Shown piece by piece: positions 34,020-42,859 of a stretch of DNA of 64,000 nt. Below the pieces are notes generated by a model that was given only the letters and a program-made list of their open reading frames with translations, had not been told where the DNA came from and did not search any database. Source of the DNA: CAVQBL01 sp963710715 (GTDB lineage: Bacteria > Pseudomonadota > Gammaproteobacteria > DSM-16500); contig CAVQBL010000013.1 in assembly GCA_963710715.1 (NCBI GenBank), forward strand, positions 372,001 through 436,000, written 5' to 3'. The translations under genes and the position numbers were made by a program. Every line of letters starts with the position of its first letter. Positions within the stretch are counted from its first letter, which is position 1.

Positions 34020-35210
34020 ATGAACTCAAAAATCGCCGGCGGAATTTTACTTATCGTAGGTACGTGTATTGGCGCGGGCATGCTTGCTTTGCCTATTGCT
34101 GCTGCAGGCGGTGGGTTTATTTATTCATCATTATTACTCGTGTTTTTTTGGGCGATTACGGCGTTTAGTGCGTTTTTGATCTTGGAAGTTAACCTCTGGT
34201 TTGCTCCGCGGAATAATTTGATTACGATGGCACGTGAAACTCTTGGGAAACCCGGAGAAATTATTACTTGGGTTACTTATATACTTTTACTTTATTCTCT
34301 CTTGGCAGCCTATATTTCAGGTGGATCTGCCCTATTTAGTGCTGCGCTGAATTGGGCAGGAATAGCAGCGCCGGCTTGGGTTTCTTCTCTATTATTTGTA
34401 TTGATTTTTGGCTACATCGTCTATCGAGGTATTACACCCATTGATTATGTTAATCGCGCATTAATGACAGCAAAGCTTGCTTCTTTATTTATCCTGATTT
34501 TTTTCGCGATTCCCTACGTTGATATGAATAAATTAATGATAGGCGATTCTAAGTTGCTAACCGTTTCCGTGATGGTGATGGCAACATCGTTTGGATATGC
34601 GACTATTATTCCGAGTTTACGCAGCTATTTTAATGGTAATGTTAAGCAGCTGCGGCTAACAATTTTAATTGGCAGTTTAATTCCTCTGGTGTGCTATCTC
34701 TTGTGGAATTTCGCAATTATTGGTGCATTGCCACGCACTGGAGAAAATGGGTTATTAGAAATTTTGCATAGAGGTGGAACAACAACAGAATTGACGCAAT
34801 CACTGAGTTATTATTTACATAATTCATCGATTACAACATTTGCTAATTTTTTTGCCACGATTTGCGTACTGACATCATTTTTAGGTGTGTCTTTAGGGTT
34901 ATCTGATTTTCTTGCAGATGGGTTAAAAATTCAGAAAGTAGGCAAAGGCAATTTAACAGTTACCCTAGTAACTTATTTGCCACCGTTATTAGTTGTGGTG
35001 TTTTATCCCAGTATTTTTATCAAAGCTATTTCTTATGCGGGTTTATGCTGCATTGTTTTATTGATGTTATTGCCTGCGCTGATGACTTGGAGTGGGCGTT
35101 ATCGGAAACAATTTTCAGTTGGAAAATATCAAGTTGCTGGGGGACGAGTCGCAATTATTTTATTGATAGTGGTTGCTGTTTTGTTAACGGTGTGGTGGTT
35201 GGTGACATGA
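34020..35210 (+). CDS. Aromatic amino acid permease, TyrP/Mtr (HAAAP) family
   Basis: 396 residues, 11 likely membrane helices. The N-terminal KIAGGILLIVGTCIGAGMLALPI is the family's substrate-binding first helix, and SFGYATIIPSLRSYF at about 190-205 is also conserved. By homology it imports tyrosine or another aromatic amino acid with protons. Paralogous permeases of this family are expanded in Legionella and Coxiella, which depend on host amino acids. The ribosome site AAGGCA is just upstream of the ATG. The NamZ-like gene follows 42 bp later on the same strand. Confidence 0.88.
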   Translation: MNSKIAGGILLIVGTCIGAGMLALPIAAAGGGFIYSSLLLVFFWAITAFSAFLILEVNLWFAPRNNLITMARETLGKPGEIITWVTYILLLYSLLAAYISGGSALFSAALNWAGIAAPAWVSSLLFVLIFGYIVYRGITPIDYVNRALMTAKLASLFILIFFAIPYVDMNKLMIGDSKLLTVSVMVMATSFGYATIIPSLRSYFNGNVKQLRLTILIGSLIPLVCYLLWNFAIIGALPRTGENGLLEILHRGGTTTELTQSLSYYLHNSSITTFANFFATICVLTSFLGVSLGLSDFLADGLKIQKVGKGNLTVTLVTYLPPLLVVVFYPSIFIKAISYAGLCCIVLLMLLPALMTWSGRYRKQFSVGKYQVAGGRVAIILLIVVAVLLTVWWLVT

Positions 35211-35252
35211 TTAGAGTGCAGATAACAAAATTTTAGCGAGTCTTGATAAAAA

Positions 35253-36563
35253 ATGAAACGTTTTTTTCTATACCTGGTTTTTATCATTTTATTCCTCACC
35301 TTGAGTGGTTTTAAATTTACATCAGAAAAAAATACGGTTTCCAACGATAAGCCGATAAAACTGGGCGTTGAAGTGCTTTTTGAAAAGCATATGGATTTGA
35401 TTCGTGGCAAACGAATCGGTTTGATTACGAATCCAACCAGTGTGGATAGTCATCTTAATAGAGACATTGAGCTTTTTCGTGCACATCCCGATGTTAAACT
35501 CGTTGCGCTTTATGGTCCTGAACATGGCGTACGTGGTAATGCTCAGGCGGGTGAACACGTGTCTTCTTATTTTGATAAAGATTATCAAATTCAGGTTTAT
35601 AGTCTTTATGGTCAAGAAAACTCACCGACAAATACACTCAAAAATATAGACCAGCGTATGCGTTCGTTTGACACACAGCATATTGGAAAAAAGTTAAAGA
35701 AAGAAATGCTAGATTCTGTTGATATAATGGTTTTTGATTTACAAGATGTTGGAATGCGTATTTACACCTATATCGCCACAATGGCATATGCGATGGAAGC
35801 TTGCGCAGAGATGGGAATTCCATTCATTGTTTTAGACCGACCCAATCCAATAAACGGCATCACCATGGAAGGCCCCGTTCTTGAATATCCTAAATATAGT
35901 TCTTTCATTGGTTTGTATCCGATTCCCCTTCGTCATGGGATGACGATTGGAGAATTGGCTCGTTTATTTAATGAAAAATATCTATCACAAAAAGCAAATT
36001 TAATCGTTATACCAATGGAGAATTGGAAACGCGAAGAATGGTACGACCAAACTGCATTGCCTTGGGTTTTACCTTCGCCGAACTTGCCAGCACTTGATTC
36101 TGCGACTGTTTATCCAGGACAGGTTATGCTCGAAGGAACCAATTTGTCTGAAGGACGAGGCACAACCAAACCATTTGAATTATTTGGTGCTCCCTGGATC
36201 GACGGATTTCTTTTAACCAGTAAGCTAAATAATCTTCATTTGCCTGGCGTAAAATTCCGCGAGGTTTGGTTCACCCCCAGCTTTTCCAAGTTTCAGGGAA
36301 CATTGTGTGGTGGCTCCCAAATTTATGTCACGGATCGAAATACGTATCAATCTATTACCACTACCATTGCTATTCTAGCTGTGATAAAGCAACTTTATGG
36401 CGATAAATTGCAATTTCATTCTGACTATTATGATCATGTCATGGGCACATCGACTGTCCGTAAAGCACTTGAGCGTGGCGTGTCGGTAGAAAAAATTGTC
36501 GCTGAATTTAAGACGGATCTTAATCATTTTGCGAAATTACGTGCCTCGTATCTTTTATATTAA
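35253..36563 (+). CDS. DUF1343 / NamZ-like exo-beta-N-acetylmuramidase
   Basis: 436 residues with a signal peptide (MKRFFLYLVFIILFLTLSG), so it acts in the periplasm or outside. The DUF1343 core is complete: KRIGLITNPTSVD, VALYGPEHGVRGNAQAGE with the probable catalytic Glu, DIMVFDLQDVGMRIYTYI, VLDRPNPINGITMEGPV and SEGRGTTKPFE. The Bacillus member (YbbC/NamZ, glycoside hydrolase family 171) removes terminal MurNAc from peptidoglycan chains, so a role in cell-wall recycling or turnover is likely here. This fits with mpl and dapDE in the same window. Confidence 0.88.
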   Translation: MKRFFLYLVFIILFLTLSGFKFTSEKNTVSNDKPIKLGVEVLFEKHMDLIRGKRIGLITNPTSVDSHLNRDIELFRAHPDVKLVALYGPEHGVRGNAQAGEHVSSYFDKDYQIQVYSLYGQENSPTNTLKNIDQRMRSFDTQHIGKKLKKEMLDSVDIMVFDLQDVGMRIYTYIATMAYAMEACAEMGIPFIVLDRPNPINGITMEGPVLEYPKYSSFIGLYPIPLRHGMTIGELARLFNEKYLSQKANLIVIPMENWKREEWYDQTALPWVLPSPNLPALDSATVYPGQVMLEGTNLSEGRGTTKPFELFGAPWIDGFLLTSKLNNLHLPGVKFREVWFTPSFSKFQGTLCGGSQIYVTDRNTYQSITTTIAILAVIKQLYGDKLQFHSDYYDHVMGTSTVRKALERGVSVEKIVAEFKTDLNHFAKLRASYLLY

Positions 36564-36609
36564 AGAAAGGGGGCAGGTTGCTATTATTTTGTTAATTATC
36601 GAGAGTTTT

Positions 36610-37653
36610 TTATTGGTTGGGTGTTGGATTTGGGAATGGACTCACCATCGCTGAATGTGTAGATTTATTTTTATCATGTTCAGCAAAAAACCGCTGGAGT
36701 ATGTAGGCGCAAATAGGATCACTCGCTTGTTGCTCAGTCTGAGTGTCTTTTTTTCTTTGCTTTCTTGACGTTGCTTTATTTTGATTATCTTTAATTTCTC
36801 TTTTTCTTTTAATAGCACTTGTTTCATCTTTTGTTTCAGACTTTGTGTTTTTCTTATTATCAATAGAAGTTTTAAACTCTGCATATGATGATGAGGGTGA
36901 ATTAGTAGATTGAATCTCCATATTATTTTGCGTAAGCATAGGATCCTGCTTAGTGGCTTTGTGATACCACTCTATGGTTAGTTTTTCATCGCGCTGAACC
37001 CCAATACTATTTTGATAACACGCGCTGAGACTGAGTAGCGCATCTGGATGATTCTGCTCAGCGGCTTTGCGATACCATGCTACGGCTAGTTCTGCATCTC
37101 GGTCAACTCCGATACCAGCTTCATAACACCAGCCGAGACAATATTGCGCTTTCACATAATGCTGCTCAGCGGCTTTGCGATACCACCACGCGGCTAGTGT
37201 CACATTTTCCTCAACTCCGGTACCACTTTGATAACACTTGCCGAGACTGTATTGCGCCTTCACATAATGCTGCTCAGCGGCTTTGCGATACCACTCCACG
37301 GCTAGTGTTGCATCTTTTTCAATTCCGGAACCATTTTGATAACACCAGCCGAGCATGTATTGCGCATTTGCAAGATTCTGCTCAGCGGCTTTGCGAAACA
37401 AATTTGCGGCTTGAATTTTACCTTGCTCAGTTCTGTTACCCTTCAAATTTAAATAACACAAACCGAGATTGTGTTGCGCCATTGCATGATTCTGCCCAGC
37501 GGCTTGGCAAAACCACCATGCGGCCTGCATTGTATTTTGCTCAACTCCAGTACCATTTTGATAACACAAGCCGAGACGGTTTTGTGCATCCGCATTATTC
37601 TGCTCAGCGGCTTTGATTAAATCCAATATCTCTTGATTCATACGGTTTAGCAT
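36610..37653 (-). CDS. Sel1-repeat protein with basic, NLS-like C-terminus
   Basis: 347 residues from ATG 37653, which has GGGGAAAAAG upstream; an in-frame ATG at 37701 has none. At least six Sel1-like (TPR-related) repeats of about 36 residues run from residue 10 to 225, each like AEQHYVKAQYSLGKCYQSGT followed by WYRKA. No signal peptide, unlike many periplasmic Sel1 proteins. The tail after 230 is polar and contains IKRKREIKDNQNKATSRKQRKK, two basic clusters about 12 residues apart. Sel1 proteins such as LpnE and EnhC aid Legionella host entry and trafficking; the exact role here is unknown. Confidence 0.82.
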   Translation of the reverse strand: MLNRMNQEILDLIKAAEQNNADAQNRLGLCYQNGTGVEQNTMQAAWWFCQAAGQNHAMAQHNLGLCYLNLKGNRTEQGKIQAANLFRKAAEQNLANAQYMLGWCYQNGSGIEKDATLAVEWYRKAAEQHYVKAQYSLGKCYQSGTGVEENVTLAAWWYRKAAEQHYVKAQYCLGWCYEAGIGVDRDAELAVAWYRKAAEQNHPDALLSLSACYQNSIGVQRDEKLTIEWYHKATKQDPMLTQNNMEIQSTNSPSSSYAEFKTSIDNKKNTKSETKDETSAIKRKREIKDNQNKATSRKQRKKDTQTEQQASDPICAYILQRFFAEHDKNKSTHSAMVSPFPNPTPNQ

Positions 37654-37709
37654 GGCTTTTTCCCCACGTGCTAGGTTATATATAATGACTAATGTTACCA
37701 TTTGATCTA

Positions 37710-37739
37710 TTTATATTCAATATAATTATTTATGGTCAA
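37710..37739 (-). promoter_or_regulatory. Sigma-70-type promoter for the Sel1 gene
   Basis: Minus-strand TTGACC (37734-37739) and TATAAA (37710-37715) are 18 bases apart, 57 bp upstream of the chosen ATG at 37653 and 9 bp upstream of the longer frame's ATG, which supports the shorter start. Confidence 0.5.
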
Positions 37740-37872
37740 TTAATATCTTTACTTTATACGAAGGCAATAGAGTATGTGTGCTTTGTAACTAGTTGCTCTT
37801 TCGCTATGATTGGTTATGCAATATCCTAGTTAAATTGGTACTATATTTGCTTTTATATTCAGGAGTATTTAC

Positions 37873-39129
37873 ATGGCGTACCAGCATATTCTCATACCTA
37901 CCACTGGCCAAAAAATTACTGTCAATAAAGATTTAACACTGAATGTGCCGGATCATCCTATTATTCCTTTTATTGAAGGAGATGGTATAGGTGTTGATAT
38001 CACGCCCGTGATGAAGCATGTTGTAGATGAAGCGGTTAAAAAAGCGTATCAAGACAAGCGCAAAATCGCGTGGATGGAAATTTATGCTGGAGAAAAAGCC
38101 ACCCGTTTCTATGGAAAAGATACTTGGTTGCCCGCTGAAACATTAACTGCGCTGAAAGAATTTGTGGTTTCTATCAAAGGACCTTTAACCACGCCAGTAG
38201 GTGGTGGAATTCGCTCGCTGAATGTGACACTGCGTCAAGAACTCGATCTTTACATTTGTTTGCGCCCGGTACGCTATTTTAAGGGTGTGCCAAGCCCACT
38301 CAAAGAACCATGGCTGACCAATATGGTGATTTTCCGAGAAAACTCAGAAGATATTTATGCAGGAATTGAATGGCCAGCGGATAGTCCAGAAGCAGAAAAA
38401 GTTATTCATTTTTTACAAACTGAAATGAAAGTAAAAAAAATTCGTTTTCCTAAACATTGTGGCATTGGTATCAAACCTGTTTCTCGTGAAGGAACATCAC
38501 GTTTAGTCAAAAGTGCAATTCAGTATGCAATCGACAATCAACGCGATTCAGTTACGCTGGTGCACAAAGGAAATATCATGAAATTTACGGAAGGTGCATT
38601 TCGTGATTGGGGTTATGAAGTCGCTCGCACAGAATTTGGCGCGAAACCTCTGGAGGGTGGCCCTTGGCAAGTAATAAAAAATCCAAAAACGGGCAAAGAT
38701 ATTGTGATCAAAGATGTTATTGCCGATGCATTTTTACAGCAAATTTTAATTCGCCCCGCTGAGTATAGTGTGATTGCAACCTTGAATTTAAATGGCGATT
38801 ATATTTCTGATGCTCTGGCTGCACAGGTGGGTGGTATCGGTATTGCACCCGGCGCAAATATGGGAGATGGTGTTGCAATGTTTGAAGCAACGCATGGTAC
38901 AGCGCCTAAATATGCGGGGCAGAATAAAGTAAATCCCGGATCCATTATTCTTTCTGCTGAGATGATGTTGCGATATATGGGTTGGAAAGAAGCAGCAAAT
39001 TTAATTATAAAAGGTATAGAAGGTGCAATCCTTGCTAAAACTGTTACCTATGATTTTGCACGCTTAATGGAGGGTGCAGAGCAAGTCAGTAGTTCCGCAT
39101 TTGGTAGTGCGATCGTTAAACATATGTAA
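37873..39129 (+). CDS. icd: Isocitrate dehydrogenase (NADP+)
   Basis: 418 residues, the E. coli Icd length. Oxidises isocitrate to 2-oxoglutarate in the TCA cycle. Motifs: IPFIEGDGIGVDITPVM, the GPLTTPVGGGIRSLNVTLRQ substrate loop containing the Ser that isocitrate dehydrogenase kinase modifies in E. coli, and FRENSEDIYAGIEW. The metal-binding DVIADAFLQQ and NLNGDYISDALAAQVGG segments follow, with GTAPKYAG near the cofactor site. AGGAG precedes the ATG. Confidence 0.97.
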   Translation: MAYQHILIPTTGQKITVNKDLTLNVPDHPIIPFIEGDGIGVDITPVMKHVVDEAVKKAYQDKRKIAWMEIYAGEKATRFYGKDTWLPAETLTALKEFVVSIKGPLTTPVGGGIRSLNVTLRQELDLYICLRPVRYFKGVPSPLKEPWLTNMVIFRENSEDIYAGIEWPADSPEAEKVIHFLQTEMKVKKIRFPKHCGIGIKPVSREGTSRLVKSAIQYAIDNQRDSVTLVHKGNIMKFTEGAFRDWGYEVARTEFGAKPLEGGPWQVIKNPKTGKDIVIKDVIADAFLQQILIRPAEYSVIATLNLNGDYISDALAAQVGGIGIAPGANMGDGVAMFEATHGTAPKYAGQNKVNPGSIILSAEMMLRYMGWKEAANLIIKGIEGAILAKTVTYDFARLMEGAEQVSSSAFGSAIVKHM

Positions 39130-39164
39130 ATTATTTTTCCCTATATTTAAAGAAAGTCATTTTC

Positions 39165-39228
39165 CCCTCTCTCCAATGCTTTTTATTGGGGAGAGGGTGG
39201 ATCGTTATCGCGTTTTTTGCGATAACGA
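39165..39228. repeat. Two tandem hairpins downstream of icd
   Basis: CCCTCTCTCCAAT (39165-39177) pairs with ATTGGGGAGAGGG (39185-39197), and TCGTTATCGC (39202-39211) pairs perfectly with GCGATAACGA (39219-39228). They lie in the 334-bp icd-clpS gap and are followed by CGGGTGAGGGT. This resembles the common GGGGAGAGGGTGAGGG intergenic repeat and could also stop or protect the icd transcript. The rest of the gap is AT-rich and shows no gene. Confidence 0.6.
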
Positions 39229-39463
39229 GACGGGTGAGGGTCTCGACGGCAGCTAGTACTCGTACGTAGGTAGCTAGTACATGAAATGTTAGTACCCAAA
39301 ATAACATCTCTTGCTATACTTAAAAAATGACCAAATTAATTAAAAAGACATGCCTTATAAGTATAGTATCTTTTTAACTTTTTATAGCAATTAGATTTTT
39401 TAAATAGGCTAAGGAAAAAATAGCTTTTATAGTCTATAAATTAGGTAAGGTAACGGGGAATGA

Positions 39464-39772
39464 ATGAGTAAACCGGGCCCAGTCGTACTGATACAAGAGG
39501 GGAAACCTCAATTAAAACAACCATCTATGTATCAGGTAGTGATGTATAACGATGATTTTACCCCTATGGAATTTGTGGTCACGGTGTTAGAAGGCTTTTT
39601 TAATATGGACAGAGTTCGTGCGACAAGAGTGATGTATCAAATTCACACGTCTGGAAAAGCTGTTTGTGGGATCTATACTAAGGATGTAGCGGAAACAAAA
39701 GTAGATCAAGTAGTAGAATATGCAAGGAGGCATGAACATCCTCTACTCTGTACTGTAGAGGCTTCTTCATAA
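39464..39772 (+). CDS. clpS: ATP-dependent Clp protease adaptor ClpS
   Basis: 102 residues. ClpS recognises N-degron substrates (N-terminal Leu, Phe, Tyr, Trp) and hands them to ClpA. The binding pocket region YQVVMYNDDFTPMEFVVTVL, the MYQIHTSGKAVCGIYTKDVAETK segment and the C-terminal CTVEA strand are all typical. It stands 21 bp before clpA. Confidence 0.96.
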   Translation: MSKPGPVVLIQEGKPQLKQPSMYQVVMYNDDFTPMEFVVTVLEGFFNMDRVRATRVMYQIHTSGKAVCGIYTKDVAETKVDQVVEYARRHEHPLLCTVEASS

Positions 39773-39793
39773 GGCTGAAGTGGGAGGTGTGCC

Positions 39794-42067
39794 ATGCTAG
39801 ACAAAGAGCTTGAGTACACATTGAATTTGGCGTTTCGGGAGGCCCGTAGCAAACGGCATGAGTTTGTTACAGTAGAACATCTCTTAGTTGCACTTTTAGA
39901 GAATTCTTCTGCTGTTAAAGTATTAACTCATTGCGGGGCAGATATCAATGTTTTACGCGATGGACTGAATGAGTTTATCGAAAGAACAACTCCTATCATT
40001 CCTGAAGTTCGTGATCGCGATACCCAACCCACACTCGGTTTTCAACGCGTTTTACAACGCGCGGTTTTCCATGTGCAATCTTCTGGTAAAACGGAAGTTT
40101 CAGGTGCAAATGTACTTGCGGCCATTTTTAGTGAACAAGACAGCCAAAGCGTTTATTTAATGCGTCAACAAGATATCACGCGTCTTGATGTCATTAATTG
40201 TATTTCGCATGGGACAACGAAACCACGCATGCCTCGAGATAATGAACAATTTGGTGGTCATTATTCTGAAGATGGCGAAGGTTTACAAGAAGAAACCAGT
40301 ACGAGTCCGCTTGAACAATTTACAACAAATTTAAACACACGCGCTAAAATGGGCATGATTGATCCTCTCATTGGCCGTGAAGATGAAGTTGAACGTACCA
40401 TTCAAATTCTATGCCGACGTCGAAAAAATAATCCTTTATTGGTAGGCGAAGCAGGTGTCGGTAAAACTGCAATTGCAGAAGGATTAGCTCGATTTATTAT
40501 CGAAAAGAAAGTTCCCAGTATTTTACAAGACAGTATGATTTACTCGCTGGATCTGGGAAGCTTACTTGCAGGCACAAAATATCGTGGTGATTTTGAAAAA
40601 CGTTTAAAGAGTGTATTGCATCAGTTGCAAGAACAAAAGGGTGCGATTTTGTTTATTGATGAAATTCACACGATTATTGGTGCGGGTGCTGCATCCGGTG
40701 GCTTGATGGATGTATCTAACTTGATTAAACCCTTGTTAGCATCCGGTGAATTAACCTGTATTGGTTCTACAACATATAAAGAATATCGTGGAATCTTTGA
40801 AAAAGATCACGCTTTAGCAAGACGTTTTCAAAAAATTGATGTGAAAGAACCCACGGTAGAACAAACAATTGATATCTTAAAAGGGTTGCGTAGCCGCTTT
40901 GAGTCACACCATGGTGTGAGATACAGTGATGAAGCATTAGAGGCTGCAGCAAAATTATCAGCACGCTACATTTCTGATCGTCGTTTGCCGGATAAAGCAA
41001 TTGACCTTGTTGATGAAGTGGCTGCTTTTCAATATTTAGTACCTGAAGCAAATCGCAAAAAGCTGATTGATACCAGTGATATTGAAAAAGTTGTTGCTAA
41101 AATCGCACGTGTGCCGGAAAGAAATGTTTCAACATCCGATCGTGAAGTGTTGAAAAACTTAGGCCGTGATCTGAAGATGATGATTTTTGGCCAAGATGAA
41201 GCTGTAGAAACCTTAAGTGCTGCTGTCAGATTGGCACGCTCAGGATTGCGTGACCCCATCAAGCCAATTGGTTCATTTCTCTTTATTGGTCCAACAGGCG
41301 TGGGTAAAACAGAAGTGTGTAAGCAATTAGCAAAATCATTAGGCATTGAATGGGTCCGTTTCGATATGTCCGAATATATGGAACGTCACACGGTATCACG
41401 TTTGATTGGCGCGCCCCCTGGATATGTTGGGTATGATGAAGGAGGATTGTTAACGGAAGCTGTGAATAAACATCCGCATTCTGTTGTACTGTTAGATGAA
41501 ATTGAAAAAGCACATCCCGATGTTTATAACTTACTGTTACAAATTATGGATCACGGAACCTTAACAGACACCAACGGTCGCAAGACAGATTTTCGTCATA
41601 CAATATTCATCATGACTTCAAATGCTGGCGCTGACTTATTGGATAAAAATACCATTGGATTTACACCACAAGATGGAGCAACCGATGTACTTGCTTCTGT
41701 TAATCGCCTCTTTTCGCCTGAGTTCCGTAACCGATTAGATGCGATTATCCAATTTAAAGCATTGGATGCGAAGACAATATTACATGTTGTTGCGAAGTTC
41801 TTGATGGAACTTGAAGTACAACTTGAATCTAAGCATGTCATATTAGAAATTGATGCGGAAGCACGTGCTTGGTTAGCGAAAAATGGCTATGACCCCAAAA
41901 TGGGTGCAAGGCCAATGGCAAGATTGATTCAAGAACAATTGAAGAAACCGCTCGCAGAAGAATTACTCTTTGGTAAGCTGAGCAAAGGGGGGCATGTATT
42001 AGTCAGTGTTGAAAAAGATACGCTTAAGTTTGCTATTGAAGAGTTAGAAGGAAACAACGTTCATTAA
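39794..42067 (+). CDS. clpA: ATP-dependent Clp protease ATP-binding subunit ClpA
   Basis: 757 residues, the standard ClpA length. AAA+ unfoldase that feeds ClpP. The N-domain (LEYTLNLAFREARSKRHEFV) is followed by the first ATPase module with GEAGVGKTAIAEG and ILFIDEIHT, then the second module with GPTGVGKTEVCKQLA and VVLLDEIEKAHPDVYN. The C-terminal KMGARPMARLIQEQLKKPLAE is conserved. The GIG/IGL-type ClpP loop was not resolved by eye. A terminator follows at 42259-42286 after an inserted palindromic element. Confidence 0.97.
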   Translation: MLDKELEYTLNLAFREARSKRHEFVTVEHLLVALLENSSAVKVLTHCGADINVLRDGLNEFIERTTPIIPEVRDRDTQPTLGFQRVLQRAVFHVQSSGKTEVSGANVLAAIFSEQDSQSVYLMRQQDITRLDVINCISHGTTKPRMPRDNEQFGGHYSEDGEGLQEETSTSPLEQFTTNLNTRAKMGMIDPLIGREDEVERTIQILCRRRKNNPLLVGEAGVGKTAIAEGLARFIIEKKVPSILQDSMIYSLDLGSLLAGTKYRGDFEKRLKSVLHQLQEQKGAILFIDEIHTIIGAGAASGGLMDVSNLIKPLLASGELTCIGSTTYKEYRGIFEKDHALARRFQKIDVKEPTVEQTIDILKGLRSRFESHHGVRYSDEALEAAAKLSARYISDRRLPDKAIDLVDEVAAFQYLVPEANRKKLIDTSDIEKVVAKIARVPERNVSTSDREVLKNLGRDLKMMIFGQDEAVETLSAAVRLARSGLRDPIKPIGSFLFIGPTGVGKTEVCKQLAKSLGIEWVRFDMSEYMERHTVSRLIGAPPGYVGYDEGGLLTEAVNKHPHSVVLLDEIEKAHPDVYNLLLQIMDHGTLTDTNGRKTDFRHTIFIMTSNAGADLLDKNTIGFTPQDGATDVLASVNRLFSPEFRNRLDAIIQFKALDAKTILHVVAKFLMELEVQLESKHVILEIDAEARAWLAKNGYDPKMGARPMARLIQEQLKKPLAEELLFGKLSKGGHVLVSVEKDTLKFAIEELEGNNVH

Positions 42068-42076
42068 ATTTCCGCG

Positions 42077-42245
42077 TTAGAGCTTGTCTTGGTATTGGTT
42101 GATTAGGCGAAAAAGCAGGGGATCGAGGATAAAATGATGCAAATTCGAGGAGAATATCTGGTTTATATTTGACGAGAATTTGCGTCATTTTAGACCGATC
42201 CTACTGCTTTTGCAGCCAATCAAACAATGCCAAGACAAGCTCTAA
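42077..42245. mobile_element. MITE-like long inverted repeat downstream of clpA
   Basis: TTAGAGCTTGTCTTGG at the left end is answered by CCAAGACAAGCTCTAA at the right end, and the complementarity continues imperfectly for about 75 bases per arm to a centre near 42165. It has no coding frame. The clean termini and length of 169 bp fit a non-autonomous miniature element; no flanking target duplication was obvious. Confidence 0.65.
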
Positions 42246-42258
42246 AATTCAGCCTTTT

Positions 42259-42286
42259 CCGGGTTTGCATCAAACCCGGTTTTTTT
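42259..42286 (+). terminator. Rho-independent terminator after clpA
   Basis: CCGGGTTT (42259-42266) pairs with AAACCCGG (42272-42279) around GCATC, followed by seven T residues. It is the natural end of clpS-clpA, displaced from the stop codon by the inserted inverted repeat. Confidence 0.85.
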
Positions 42287-42436
42287 ATGCCCTTTTTTAT
42301 CCGGTTCGCTACTTGATCCTGATTGTTTATTAAAAATTATTATTAATATAATCAAGTGCTTAATTTTATTCTCAACAAAAGCTGTTTAAAAAATACTATA
42401 ATAATAGTTACACAATACAACGAGGATAAAATATCA

Positions 42437-42859
42437 ATGAGCAGCCCCAGAGATGGAGATGTTACTATACAAGTACAAGCCACAGCTAAGCAATATGCTG
42501 AAAAAATACGTGATCGCCTTGATCTTCAAGAAACTAAAAATCCAGAAGATCCAGTAGAACAAAACAATAAAAACAATATCATAATTAATGCATTTGGCCT
42601 CAGTTTGAATATTGCACAAAGACAAGCCATTGAAAGAGCGATGGATACTGTATTTGAAAAAATCGCGAAATTTGAGAAGCAAGATAAAATCACTGCAATA
42701 AAAGCAATCAAAGATGAAAAAATATCGAATGCTACCAAGGAAAGCTTAAGAAAATGGTACCTGGATGGTAGTGTAAATTTAATTCGCAGTATCTTTGAAG
42801 ATCAATACATGGGTGGTGACCCTATCTACTCCCCCAGCAACAAGATCTGCTGTGATTGA
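42437..42859 (+). CDS. Short N-terminal frame of a frameshifted ankyrin protein
   Basis: 140 residues from ATG 42437, with CGAGGA upstream as ribosome site. The sequence is polar and helical (IQVQATAKQYAEKIRDRL, RQAIERAMDTVFEKIAKF) and unknown to me. It ends just after a run of five C (42831-42835). With one C fewer, the frame would run on without interruption into the ankyrin frame that ends at 45182, giving about 914 residues. I therefore read this as the true N-terminus of that gene rather than a separate protein. Confidence 0.55.
   Translation: MSSPRDGDVTIQVQATAKQYAEKIRDRLDLQETKNPEDPVEQNNKNNIIINAFGLSLNIAQRQAIERAMDTVFEKIAKFEKQDKITAIKAIKDEKISNATKESLRKWYLDGSVNLIRSIFEDQYMGGDPIYSPSNKICCD

Noticed and set aside
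37077..37616. 179-codon + strand frame opposite the Sel1 gene
   Set aside because: It mirrors the 36-residue Sel1 periodicity on the other strand, has no ribosome site, and its repeats are explained by the minus-strand protein.
41029..41346. Minus-strand frames inside clpA, and similar frames inside dnaX, msbA and leuS
   Set aside because: All lie wholly within strongly conserved genes on the opposite strand and show no domain or start signal of their own.
42356..42420. CTTAATTTTATTCTCAA as a PmrA box for the ankyrin gene
   Set aside because: The second half-site (CTCAA) lacks TTAA, so it does not meet the motif used at 50.6 and 53.9 kb.
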